Source of the DNA: an uncultured Caldilineaceae bacterium | GTDB taxonomy: Bacteria > Chloroflexota > Anaerolineae > Caldilineales > Caldilineaceae | Assembly (NCBI GenBank): GCA_951813625.1 | Contig: CATOTS010000003.1 | Coordinates: 116,107-180,106, forward strand | DNA: 64,000 bases | Reading direction: 5' to 3' | Shown: positions 1-7,358 of the stretch, piece after piece | Numbering within the stretch: position 1 is the first letter of the stretch | Layout of the letters: every line of letters begins with the position of its first letter | Position numbers and translations under genes: made by a program | The notes under the pieces: model-generated | Databases searched by the model: none | What the model saw: the letters and a program-made list of their open reading frames with translations, nothing else | Told to the model about the DNA's origin: nothing

Positions 1-252
1 AGCCGTGCAACCGAAAACGCCGCCTTCGTAGCCGCCGCCAATCGCGTCGGCGAAGAGCCCACCATCCACTTTGCCGGTGACTCGATCATTGCTGGGCCGG
101 AAGGCGAGCACTACACCGTTCTTGAAGAGCCGATGGAGGGCTACGCCATCGCAACCATCGATCTCGATCGCGTACGCGCCGTCCGCGAGGAGCGCCAGCT
201 GATCCAGTTCCGCGAGCCTAACGCCTACCGCGCTATCGTCAGAAAATACTGA
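1..252 (+). CDS. Carbon-nitrogen hydrolase family protein, C-terminal part
   Basis: The window opens inside this gene; 83 codons remain before TGA at 250-252. The visible residues include ATENAAFVAAANRVGEE and then FAGDSIIAGPEGE, which match the C-terminal third of the nitrilase/carbamoylase superfamily: a conserved asparagine-valine-glycine stretch followed by a F-x-G-x-S-x-I-x-x-P-x-G strand. Related enzymes such as N-carbamoylputrescine amidase hydrolyse non-peptide C-N bonds with a Glu-Lys-Cys triad. The catalytic Cys and Lys would lie upstream of the window, so neither activity nor substrate can be judged. No downstream gene is close enough to suggest an operon. Confidence 0.75.
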   Translation, partial: SRATENAAFVAAANRVGEEPTIHFAGDSIIAGPEGEHYTVLEEPMEGYAIATIDLDRVRAVREERQLIQFREPNAYRAIVRKY

Positions 253-840
253 CCCGGGCTGACTTCCTGATGGCGCAGGGAGTTTCCTCTTGGCGGGCGT
301 GCCTGCGATTCGACGATGAGTCCAGTCTGCAGCCCTTCCGCAAAATCACGAATGCAAACGGGGTCGGATCATGGAACTGATTTTCGCCCAGGCCCTGCAA
401 CTGATTCCTCAACGTGGTATGCCCATGTCAACATCAACCGGCCAAGACAACCAGGAAACGAATAGCTCGAAACCAGTTTCCCGCCAAACCGTGCAAAAGA
501 TTCCCGACCCTGCTATGCTCTGATCAACATGCAAAGCCAGCCGCGGCCGCTTAGAAGCAAGAACTATTGATCACGGGCCGAAATGACCGGCCATTGACTA
601 AGAATGACAGAATGAAAGCGACAAATTACGACAAAAGGCGAAATACCCGGGCAAGAGGCTTTCAAATGTGCTACGCTGTCATCAACATCAAGAACCGGCC
701 ATGGCAACCAGAAACGAGAAACTGAAAACCAGGAACACAAAAAGGCAAATGCCCTTACAAGAACCATCCGGTCTCCATTCATCCGCTGCCAGGACACGGC
801 CTCTCCCGCCGTCTCCAATCGCAGGAAAAACTCAACTGAC

Positions 841-910
841 CCGACCTGACCGGACTTTACCGGACTTTACCGGACTTCACTGGACTTCACTGGACTTGAC
901 CGGACGTGAC
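841..910. repeat. Tandem 10-bp repeat, seven units
   Basis: Seven consecutive decamers fit the pattern YSGACNTNAC (for example CGGACTTTAC, TGGACTTCAC, CGGACGTGAC), with substitutions only and no indels. The 10-bp period is close to one DNA helical turn. The array lies in a gap without a supported gene. Confidence 0.85.
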
Positions 911-1096
911 GCGGCCCTTCGTGTGAATTCGTGTCCTTCGTGGTTCGCCGAGCAGTTGCAGGCTCCATCTGCCAGGATCCGCGGCGACCGAGGAACGCCG
1001 ATTCGAATAAGAGACTTTGCAGGAATACCAAGAACACAAAACTAAGAACTCAAAACTCAAAACTACGAAAACATCCCCCTCCAGGAAAAAATAAAT

Positions 1097-1126
1097 TGGT
1101 CGACACTGGTCGACATCGGTCGACAT
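1097..1126. repeat. Three 10-bp repeats containing GTCGAC palindromes
   Basis: TGGTCGACAC, TGGTCGACAT and CGGTCGACAT follow each other directly, placing three GTCGAC palindromes exactly 10 bp apart. The array may be a protein-binding site or another decayed simple repeat. No nearby gene tells which. Confidence 0.6.
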
Positions 1127-1494
1127 ATGTCCCCCTCTCACGCCATAACGAGAGGACCTCGGTCCCATAAGAAAAAGGATCCGGACCTCCGCCATGACTG
1201 ATTCACGACAGCACAATGTCTGGGCTCAGACACAGAGCGCACCAATCCCATCGCGCGGACGCTTTCCGGTCTACATCCACCGGGGCCGGTCTCGCTGCCG
1301 CTCACTCGCCCGTTGCCGGTGGACGGGCGGCAGCGGCTTTCCTTCCAATGCCGCCAGCGATAGGCCGGCCCCCGATGAGGCCAGTCTCAGACGGCTGAAA
1401 GAAGCCTTTTCCATCAACTCACTTACTTTGAATTGTCAGTCTGAGGTCTGCGCAGGCCGGCCACAGCTGACGATAGCAACCGGATTCACACCTT

Positions 1495-2046
1495 ATGGCT
1501 GAGACGGCAGAGTCATCCCAGCGATTGTTCCAAAGTTTCAACAGCGGCGACTGGCAGCAAGATGCCGCCAAGACCGACTACCGCGCCGAGTGGTTCAATG
1601 CTCTGCTCGTCGAACGCGCCGCCTGGACCGCGAACGCGCCCGAAGTCGAGCTGCTTGATACCGTCATCGGTGGACCGGGATTCGTCTGGTTCCGCTTCTG
1701 GCTCCCGGACCTGGACCAGCTCGTCGACAAGTATTTCACCGCCGCGGGAGACGCCATCGGCTTCTACCTCCCCGTCTGCAGGCCGCTGGAGCGCGATGAC
1801 GGAGCCTACCGCACCTCCGATCTGATCCTTGCCATCTGGTACAATGTAGACAAACGCGTATCCGTGCTGCGCGAGGCCGAGTTTGACGAAGCCCACCGCA
1901 AACAGCTTCTCAGCGCCGACGAGGCCGAACGCGCCGAAACCCGAATTCGGGAACTGACAGCCGCCATCTTTCGCGACGAGTTTCCCCCGCCGCTCGTGCG
2001 CAACTTCGCCATCTCTACCGATAACAGTACACCCGCTTCGTCATGA
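1495..2046 (+). CDS. DUF402-like hypothetical protein
   Basis: This 183-residue protein was not assigned a function. The segment from about residue 85 to 150 (G-F-Y-L-P-V, then S-D-L-I-L-A-I-W, then VLREAEFDEAHRKQLLS) has the order of the DUF402 fold, in which a conserved D-L-x-L-D strand is followed by an acidic D-E-x-E-F helix. Some members of that fold are nucleoside di/triphosphate phosphatases, but the first Asp-rich strand is altered here (DLILAIW), so activity is uncertain. Its TGA overlaps the hisH ATG in an ATGA arrangement, which implies translational coupling with histidine biosynthesis. No clear Shine-Dalgarno (SD) sequence precedes ATG 1495. Confidence 0.55.
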   Translation: MAETAESSQRLFQSFNSGDWQQDAAKTDYRAEWFNALLVERAAWTANAPEVELLDTVIGGPGFVWFRFWLPDLDQLVDKYFTAAGDAIGFYLPVCRPLERDDGAYRTSDLILAIWYNVDKRVSVLREAEFDEAHRKQLLSADEAERAETRIRELTAAIFRDEFPPPLVRNFAISTDNSTPASS

Positions 2047-2744
2047 TCGCGATCGTTGACTATGGCGTCGGCAACCTGCGCAGCGTCTACAAATCCTTCG
2101 AAACGGTGGCCGGCCCCCTCGGAATTCAGGTCGATATCGTTGACCATCCGGTCGACTTTACGCGCTGGAGTGCGCTCGTCCTGCCCGGACAGGGCGCCTT
2201 CGGCGACAGCATTAACAATCTGCGCAGCCAGGGATTCGAAACGCCCCTGTTGGACAGCGTCTCCGCCGGCCTCCCCCTCTTGGGCATCTGTGTCGGCATG
2301 CAAATGCTCTTTGACGAAAGCGAGGAGATGGGCGTCCACGAAGGTCTGCATCTGATCCCCGGACGCGTGCGCCGCTTCCCTTCCGAGATGCCCGATCCCA
2401 ATCGCGGCGGCCGCAGCCTGAGAGTTCCCCAGATCGGCTGGAACCAGCTCCACCGCCAGCAGCCGGACCCGCTGCTCGATGGCGTGCCCGACGGCGCCTT
2501 CGGCTACTTCGCCCACAGCTACTACTGCGACGCCGCCCGCCGCGACGCTGTCCTCACCCTTACCGACTACGGCGTCGACTACCCCTCGATAGTCCGCCAT
2601 CGCAATGCCTGGGGCATCCAGTGCCACCCGGAGAAGAGCCACACCGTCGGCCTTCACATCCTGCGCAACTTCATTGAGACTGTCGAGACTGAGACTGTTG
2701 AGACTGACACTGTCGAGAATCGGCCTTCGAACGATGAACTGTGA
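2043..2744 (+). CDS. hisH: Imidazole glycerol phosphate synthase, glutamine amidotransferase subunit HisH
   Basis: HisH is the glutaminase half of IGP synthase. It releases ammonia from glutamine and channels it to HisF in the fifth step of histidine synthesis. The class I amidotransferase triad is visible: the nucleophile Cys83 in GICVGMQ, and His195 and Glu197 in CHPEKS. The PGQGAFGD oxyanion-strand motif replaces the more usual PGVGAF. The protein is 233 residues against a usual 200-215. The excess is partly an insert around residues 117-127 and partly a C-terminal tail with repeated VET/VETD units. The ATG overlaps the upstream stop, so translation is probably coupled. The HisF partner is encoded downstream at 6366. 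Confidence 0.95.
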   Translation: MIAIVDYGVGNLRSVYKSFETVAGPLGIQVDIVDHPVDFTRWSALVLPGQGAFGDSINNLRSQGFETPLLDSVSAGLPLLGICVGMQMLFDESEEMGVHEGLHLIPGRVRRFPSEMPDPNRGGRSLRVPQIGWNQLHRQQPDPLLDGVPDGAFGYFAHSYYCDAARRDAVLTLTDYGVDYPSIVRHRNAWGIQCHPEKSHTVGLHILRNFIETVETETVETDTVENRPSNDEL

Positions 2745-2750
2745 ACCGAG

Positions 2751-3464
2751 ATGACAACAACGGCGCCAACGCCGCACGCCATACCAGGTAGCCCGCAGTC
2801 GCCAGGCATCATGGCCGGCGCGACAAGAAAGCTCTATCTCATCACCCATGCCTTTACGCGGCAGGTTGCCAACGTAGACGCCGCCCGTTGGCAGCTCAAC
2901 GACGTCGGCCGCCTCCAGGCCGAGCAGCTCGCTCGCCAGCCATTCTGGCAGGATGTCGATCGCCTGCTGCTGAGCAGCGAGCCCAAGACCCGCCTGACAG
3001 TCGCGCCCTTCCTGCAGGGAACTACGGTTCCGGTCGAAGTGGATGCCCGCTTCGATGAGTTGCGACGCACATCCGAGTGGATAGGCGACTACACCGCCCG
3101 CGTCGCCGAAACGTTCCGCCGCCCTCGCGAGTCGATCGCGGGCTGGGAGCCGGCGGCAGACGCGCTGACGCGCTTTCGCGCCGGAGTCGCCGTCTGGAGC
3201 GCCCGCCACCCCCACGAGACCTTTGCGATTGTCGGCCACGGGCTGACCTTCAGCCTCTACCGCGCCCTTCTGCTGGGCCGGTCCACCGTTGCGCTCCGCG
3301 ATTGGCAGAGGTTGTCCTTCGCCGCGGTCGCCTGTGTGGAAAACGATCGAATCATCCAGGATTTCACCGTGCCGCCCGGCGTTCCCAATCTGCCCAGGGG
3401 CGAGGCTTCAGATTCCACCGAGACCGGCGGCTCGCACTTGCACCGACCGGAGAGGCGCATTTAG
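2751..3464 (+). CDS. Histidine-phosphatase-superfamily protein with degenerate RHG motif
   Basis: The fold of the phosphoglycerate mutase/SixA superfamily is recognisable from LYLITHAFT near residue 28, LLSSEPKTRLTV near residue 82, FDELRRTSEW, and FAIVGHGLTFSLYRALLLG near residue 165. The family nucleophile sits in an R-H-G motif. Here it reads T-H-A: the histidine is kept, but the phosphate-binding arginine is replaced by threonine. The second arginine, in the S-S-P-x-x-R motif, also appears to be lysine. The distal His is kept. Activity may be altered or lost. ATG 2811 (Met21) is an alternative start that fits the domain better. The gene lies 6 bp after hisH, so it is probably co-transcribed; no role in histidine synthesis is implied. 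Confidence 0.75.
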   Translation: MTTTAPTPHAIPGSPQSPGIMAGATRKLYLITHAFTRQVANVDAARWQLNDVGRLQAEQLARQPFWQDVDRLLLSSEPKTRLTVAPFLQGTTVPVEVDARFDELRRTSEWIGDYTARVAETFRRPRESIAGWEPAADALTRFRAGVAVWSARHPHETFAIVGHGLTFSLYRALLLGRSTVALRDWQRLSFAAVACVENDRIIQDFTVPPGVPNLPRGEASDSTETGGSHLHRPERRI

Positions 3465-3497
3465 TCATCTCCTGCCTGATACCTAGTGGAGTAGGTC

Positions 3498-5066
3498 GTG
3501 GAAGCATTCCTTGAACTGGAATTCGAGATTGTCCAGGTTCTGGCCGTCGTGCTCCTGGTCGCGCTGGCCGTTCGCCACGTGCGCCTGCCCTATACGGTCG
3601 CGCTGGTCATTGCCGGCTTGGCTCTGGCCGTGCAAGGCAGTCTCCACCTGGAGCTGACGCCCGGCCTCGTTCTCGGCCTTTTCGTGCCCCCGTTGATCTT
3701 CGAGGCGGCCTTCCATCTGCATCTGAAAGACCTGAAAGTCGACATGGCGTCGATTGGCGCGATGGCCGTGCCGGGCGTGCTGCTGAGCACCGGCCTCATC
3801 GCCCTCGTCCTCGTTGTTACCAACGTGTTGCCGCTGCCGGCCGCGCTCATCTTCGGCGCCCTGATCTCGGCGACCGATCCAGTGGCTGTCGTCGCCACCT
3901 TCCGCTCCGTTGGCGCCCCCAAGCGCCTGATGACGCTTGTCGAAGGCGAGAGCCTCTTCAACGACGGAACCGCAGTCGTCCTCTTTCATATCATGCTCGC
4001 CCTCGGCCTCGAGGGCACGATCAATCCAGTCGAAGGCCTGGTCGAATTCCTGCGCGTGTCGGTCGGCGGCCTCCTGGTCGGTGGCATTCTCGGTTATGCC
4101 GTCGCCAAGATGATCGAGCAGATCGACGACTATCTGATCGAGGTCACGCTCACCACCATCCTCGCCTACGGCAGCTATCTCATCGCCGAGCAGTTCCACT
4201 TCAGCGGCGTGCTGGCCGTGGTGATTGCCGGCCTGGTCAACGGCAACATCGGCCCTCGCGGCATGACGCCGTCAACCAAGATCGTCCTCTTCACCGTCTG
4301 GGAATACATCGCCTTCCTGGCCAACTCCTTTCTCTTCATTCTGCTCGGCATCAGCGTCAAATGGGAAGAGCTGGTCGCCTTTCTCGTTCCCTCGTTGATC
4401 GCTGTCGTTGCCGTGGTCGGCGCCCGCTTCATCGTCGTCTATCTTTTGGGCGGCGCCGTACGATTGTTCCGCCGCAAGGTGCCGCCCGCCTACCTGCTGG
4501 TAATGTCATGGGGCGGGCTGCGCGGCGCCATCAGTCTCGCGCTGGCGTTGAGCCTGCCTGCCGCCATCGGCAACCGCCAGCAACTACTGGCCATGACCTT
4601 CGCCGTCGTCCTCTTTACGATACTGGTGCAGGCGGTTTCCATCTCCGGCCTGCTGGCGCGGCTCGGCCTTACCCAGCGTTCGCAACAGCCGGACGACTAT
4701 TATCGCATCAAAGGCAAGCTGCTCGCCGTGCGCTCGGCCAGCCGTCACCTGGACAGACTCTACCGCGAAGACGTTCTCCTGCCCACCACCTACGCGACGG
4801 TCAAAGGGGAGCTAGCCGCGCGCGAGGAACAGACCAGCGGTCAGATGGAGGAGCTCCTGGACGAGCATCCGGAGTATCACGAACAGATCACCTCCCTGGC
4901 CCGTGCCGAGGCCCTGCGCGCCGAGCGTTCTGCCCTGGAAGAGCTGACCCGCAACGGCCTGCTTAACGAAGAGACTCTGATTGAGTTGCAAGCGGAACTC
5001 GATCAGGCCATCGAAGATGTCGAAGACTCGCTCGTCACCGAGCCTGTAGAGCAAAAAGACGAATAG
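3498..5066 (+). CDS. Na+/H+ antiporter of the CPA1/NhaP family
   Basis: A 522-residue polytopic membrane protein with about a dozen hydrophobic segments in residues 8-400, then a charged cytosolic tail of about 120 residues rich in Glu, Arg and Leu. The ion-binding core is intact: SATDPVA (Asp127) and [14 protein letters not shown] (Asn155-Asp156), the pair typical of electroneutral CPA1 exchangers. A later [16 protein letters not shown] segment is also characteristic. The protein would exchange cytosolic Na+ (or K+) for protons in pH and salt homeostasis. The start is GTG 3498, with GGAGTAGG just upstream. It sits between hisH and hisA without an evident functional link. Confidence 0.9.
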   Translation: MEAFLELEFEIVQVLAVVLLVALAVRHVRLPYTVALVIAGLALAVQGSLHLELTPGLVLGLFVPPLIFEAAFHLHLKDLKVDMASIGAMAVPGVLLSTGLIALVLVVTNVLPLPAALIFGALISATDPVAVVATFRSVGAPKRLMTLVEGESLFNDGTAVVLFHIMLALGLEGTINPVEGLVEFLRVSVGGLLVGGILGYAVAKMIEQIDDYLIEVTLTTILAYGSYLIAEQFHFSGVLAVVIAGLVNGNIGPRGMTPSTKIVLFTVWEYIAFLANSFLFILLGISVKWEELVAFLVPSLIAVVAVVGARFIVVYLLGGAVRLFRRKVPPAYLLVMSWGGLRGAISLALALSLPAAIGNRQQLLAMTFAVVLFTILVQAVSISGLLARLGLTQRSQQPDDYYRIKGKLLAVRSASRHLDRLYREDVLLPTTYATVKGELAAREEQTSGQMEELLDEHPEYHEQITSLARAEALRAERSALEELTRNGLLNEETLIELQAELDQAIEDVEDSLVTEPVEQKDE

Positions 5067-5079
5067 CACAAATAGCACT

Positions 5080-6321
5080 ATGAGAATCTATCCTGCCATT
5101 GACCTGAAGAACGGACGTTGCGTACGGCTGCAGCAGGGCGACCCGAACAAGGAGACCGTCTTCAGCGACGACCCCGCGCAGATGGCCCGCCACTGGGTCG
5201 GTCTCGGCGCCGAGTGGCTGCACGTCGTCAACCTGGACGGCGCCTTTACCGGCTCGGCCAATTTCCATCCCAGGGTAAAGCGCCTCACCTCCGACGCACA
5301 CCTGGGCATCGAAGGACTGCCCACCAACCTGGAACGCCTTCAACAGATTCGCCAGGCGGTCGACGTCCCGATTCAGTTCGCCGGCGGCCTCCGCAGTCTG
5401 GACGACATCAAGCTGGCATTCTCCCTCGGCGCCGATCGCGTCATCCTGGGGACCGCGGCTGTGCGCGATCCGGAACTCGTGCGCGCGGCCATCGAGCGCT
5501 GGGGCGGGGCGCAGGTTCTGGTCGGCCTCGACGCCAAAGATGGCAAGGTCGCCACCCACGGCTGGCAAAACGTCAGCCAGGTGAGCGCCGTCGAGTTGGG
5601 CCACCGCATGGCGGCCCTTGGCGTCGAGCATGTCCTGTACACCGATATCAGCCGCGACGGGATGCTCAGCGGCGTCAACCTGCGGGCAACCGCCGCCCTC
5701 GCCGACTTGACCGGCCTGCAGGTGATCGCCAGCGGCGGCGTCGCCGGCCTCGATGATATTCACGCCCTCAAGAGGCATGAACATTACGGCATTGAAGGCG
5801 TAATCATCGGCCAGGCGCTCTATACCAAGGCCCTCGAATTGCCCGCCGCCATCACGATCGGCAAAGGCCCTCGTATACGTCGCAGCGCCGGTATCATTCC
5901 CTACCGTTGCGGCGCAGGCCAGGGAGCTATTGATGCCGGGCCGCAGCTCCTGCTGCTCTACAACCACTTTTTCGAAGAGTGGCAGTTCCCGCGCGGCGGC
6001 GTCGAACCGGGCGAGAGCGACCTCGACTGCGCGCGCCGCGTGTTTTCAAGCGAAACCGGGCTGCCGTTACGCAGAATCTTGCAGGACGATCCCACCGTCC
6101 TCAGTTTCACCGTCAAAATTCGCGGCTACGATGTCGAGCGAACGATTGTCTACTACCTGGCCGAAGTTGAAGACGGAATGGTGCGGCTCGGGCACGACAA
6201 CCACAGCGAATGCCGCTGGTGCAGCTTGGAAGAGGCGCGGACTCTGTTGCAGGAGACCTCGCCCGAGCAGCTTCCCGCATGGCAGGCCGCCGCCCGCCTG
6301 CTCAACCATCAATCGGACTAG
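5080..6321 (+). CDS. hisA: HisA (ProFAR isomerase) fused to a C-terminal Nudix-fold domain
   Basis: Residues 1-260 are phosphoribosylformimino-5-aminoimidazole carboxamide ribotide isomerase, a beta/alpha barrel that opens the aminoaldose ring in step four of histidine synthesis. The catalytic Asp8 (PAIDLKNG) and the second Asp189 (YTDISRDGM) are present, as are both half-barrel phosphate sites. An insert of about 16 residues lies at 62-80, before PTNLE. Residues 266-413 form a second domain with [12 protein letters not shown] and a Nudix box spanning 306-328. The box keeps Gly306, Glu312, Arg320, Glu325 and Gly327 but has Val321 and Ser324 where catalytic glutamates belong. The domain resembles Ap4A-hydrolase-type Nudix proteins. 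Usual HisA is about 240-250 residues. The fusion is continuous, with no stop or restart at the junction. Confidence 0.9.
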   Translation: MRIYPAIDLKNGRCVRLQQGDPNKETVFSDDPAQMARHWVGLGAEWLHVVNLDGAFTGSANFHPRVKRLTSDAHLGIEGLPTNLERLQQIRQAVDVPIQFAGGLRSLDDIKLAFSLGADRVILGTAAVRDPELVRAAIERWGGAQVLVGLDAKDGKVATHGWQNVSQVSAVELGHRMAALGVEHVLYTDISRDGMLSGVNLRATAALADLTGLQVIASGGVAGLDDIHALKRHEHYGIEGVIIGQALYTKALELPAAITIGKGPRIRRSAGIIPYRCGAGQGAIDAGPQLLLLYNHFFEEWQFPRGGVEPGESDLDCARRVFSSETGLPLRRILQDDPTVLSFTVKIRGYDVERTIVYYLAEVEDGMVRLGHDNHSECRWCSLEEARTLLQETSPEQLPAWQAAARLLNHQSD

Positions 6322-6365
6322 GCGCGACAAGGGTACCGCATTTCATGCGGCTTACGGAGGCTGAA

Positions 6366-7145
6366 TTGCTGGCAAAACGTGTCATCCCTTGCCTTGACGT
6401 GATGGACGGTCGCGTAGTCAAAGGCATCAACTTCGTCGATCTGGTCGACGCCGGCGACCCGGTGGAACAGGCCAAGGTGTACGACAACGAGGGCGCCGAC
6501 GAGCTCGTATTTCTCGACATAACCGCCACCCACGAGGCGCGCGATATCGTCGCCGAAATGGTGCGGCGAGTCGCCGATACCGTCTTCATTCCCTTTACCG
6601 TCGGCGGCGGAATCCGCACCGTTGACGACATGCGCGCAATTCTCTTGGCCGGCGCCGACAAGGTGAGTGTCAACAGCGCAGCCGTCCGCAATCCGGAGAT
6701 CGTCAGCGAAGGCGCGCAGCGCTTCGGCAGCCAGTGTATCGTCGTCGCCATCGACGCCCGCAGACGCAGCACCGAAGCCGGGTGGGACGTCTTCATCAGC
6801 GGCGGGCGCATCAACACCGGCCTCGACGCGGTCGAGTGGGCGCAGAAGGTCGAAGCGCTCGGCGCCGGAGAGATACTCCTGACCTCCATGGATGGCGACG
6901 GCACCCAGGAAGGGTACGACATCGCCCTGACGCGCGCGATCTCCGACGCTGTAAAAATTCCGGTTATCGCCAGCGGCGGCGCCGGCCGCCCTGAAGACTT
7001 CGCCGCCGCGCTCACCGACGGCGGCGCAGAGGCCGCTCTCGCCGCCAGCCTCTTTCACTTCAGGCAACTCAAGGTTATGGACGTAAAGCGGCATCTGCTG
7101 GCCCGCGGCGTTCCAGTGCGCATGCCCGAGAATGCAATTGCATGA
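6366..7145 (+). CDS. hisF: Imidazole glycerol phosphate synthase, cyclase subunit HisF
   Basis: HisF is the barrel subunit that combines HisH-derived ammonia with PRFAR to give imidazole glycerol phosphate and AICAR. The catalytic Asp11 is in [15 protein letters not shown] and the second acid is in [17 protein letters not shown] and VIASGGAG are the phosphate-binding loops. I chose TTG 6366 because GGAGG at 6356-6360 sits 5 nt upstream and the protein then begins [11 protein letters not shown], as the family does. An in-frame ATG at 6345 would add seven residues. The product is 259 residues, a normal length. It follows hisA by 44 bp. Confidence 0.95.
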   Translation: MLAKRVIPCLDVMDGRVVKGINFVDLVDAGDPVEQAKVYDNEGADELVFLDITATHEARDIVAEMVRRVADTVFIPFTVGGGIRTVDDMRAILLAGADKVSVNSAAVRNPEIVSEGAQRFGSQCIVVAIDARRRSTEAGWDVFISGGRINTGLDAVEWAQKVEALGAGEILLTSMDGDGTQEGYDIALTRAISDAVKIPVIASGGAGRPEDFAAALTDGGAEAALAASLFHFRQLKVMDVKRHLLARGVPVRMPENAIA

Positions 7146-7247
7146 ACCGGCCGCGATTGGGACAATTATTTTCAAGTTCAAGAGCGGCTTCGAAATGTTG
7201 CATTTTCCTGATACATCTCTTGTCCGCGCACGCTTAATCCAGGCTCA

Positions 7248-7259
7248 GAACATACGTTG
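7248..7259. promoter_or_regulatory. Possible LexA-type operator (GAAC-N4-GTTG)
   Basis: GAACATACGTTG matches the Gram-positive-type LexA core GAAC-RNRY-GTTY except for its last base. It lies about 100 bp upstream of the helicase gene at 7359. No convincing -35/-10 pair surrounds it, and a near match of this size can arise by chance, so this is a candidate only. Confidence 0.25.
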
Positions 7260-7358
7260 TTCGAAGCCCGTAACCGTGCCCACGGGCCAACGTAGTCAAC
7301 AGTATCTCTTGCTTGCGAAATCTTCCCCTTGTCGCTTATCCGCCCACAGGAGTGTGTA

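Larger units (their letters stand above)
253..1494. other. Long non-coding gap with short tandem repeats
   Basis: I see no gene supported by homology here. Several ORFs of 60-125 codons can be read, but they overlap each other on both strands, resemble no family I know and run through simple repeats. The gap holds the 10-bp tandem array at 841-910, the GTCGAC decamers at 1097-1126, and low-complexity stretches of reiterated AACTC/AAAACT words near 1020-1075. A TTCGTG-rich stretch near 917-945 resembles words seen again near 52130-52165. Confidence 0.6.

Noticed and set aside
564..1216. Several short ORFs in the 253-1494 gap
   Set aside because: They overlap on both strands, contain tandem-repeat translations and lack homology or good SD sequences.
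1806..3239. Long minus-strand open frame of 477 codons
   Set aside because: It lies antisense to hisH and the phosphatase-like gene, which have clear homology; its translation resembles no family and is a GC-rich shadow frame.
5035..5967. Minus-strand open frame of 310 codons opposite hisA
   Set aside because: It is antisense to a well-supported hisA and has no recognisable domain.
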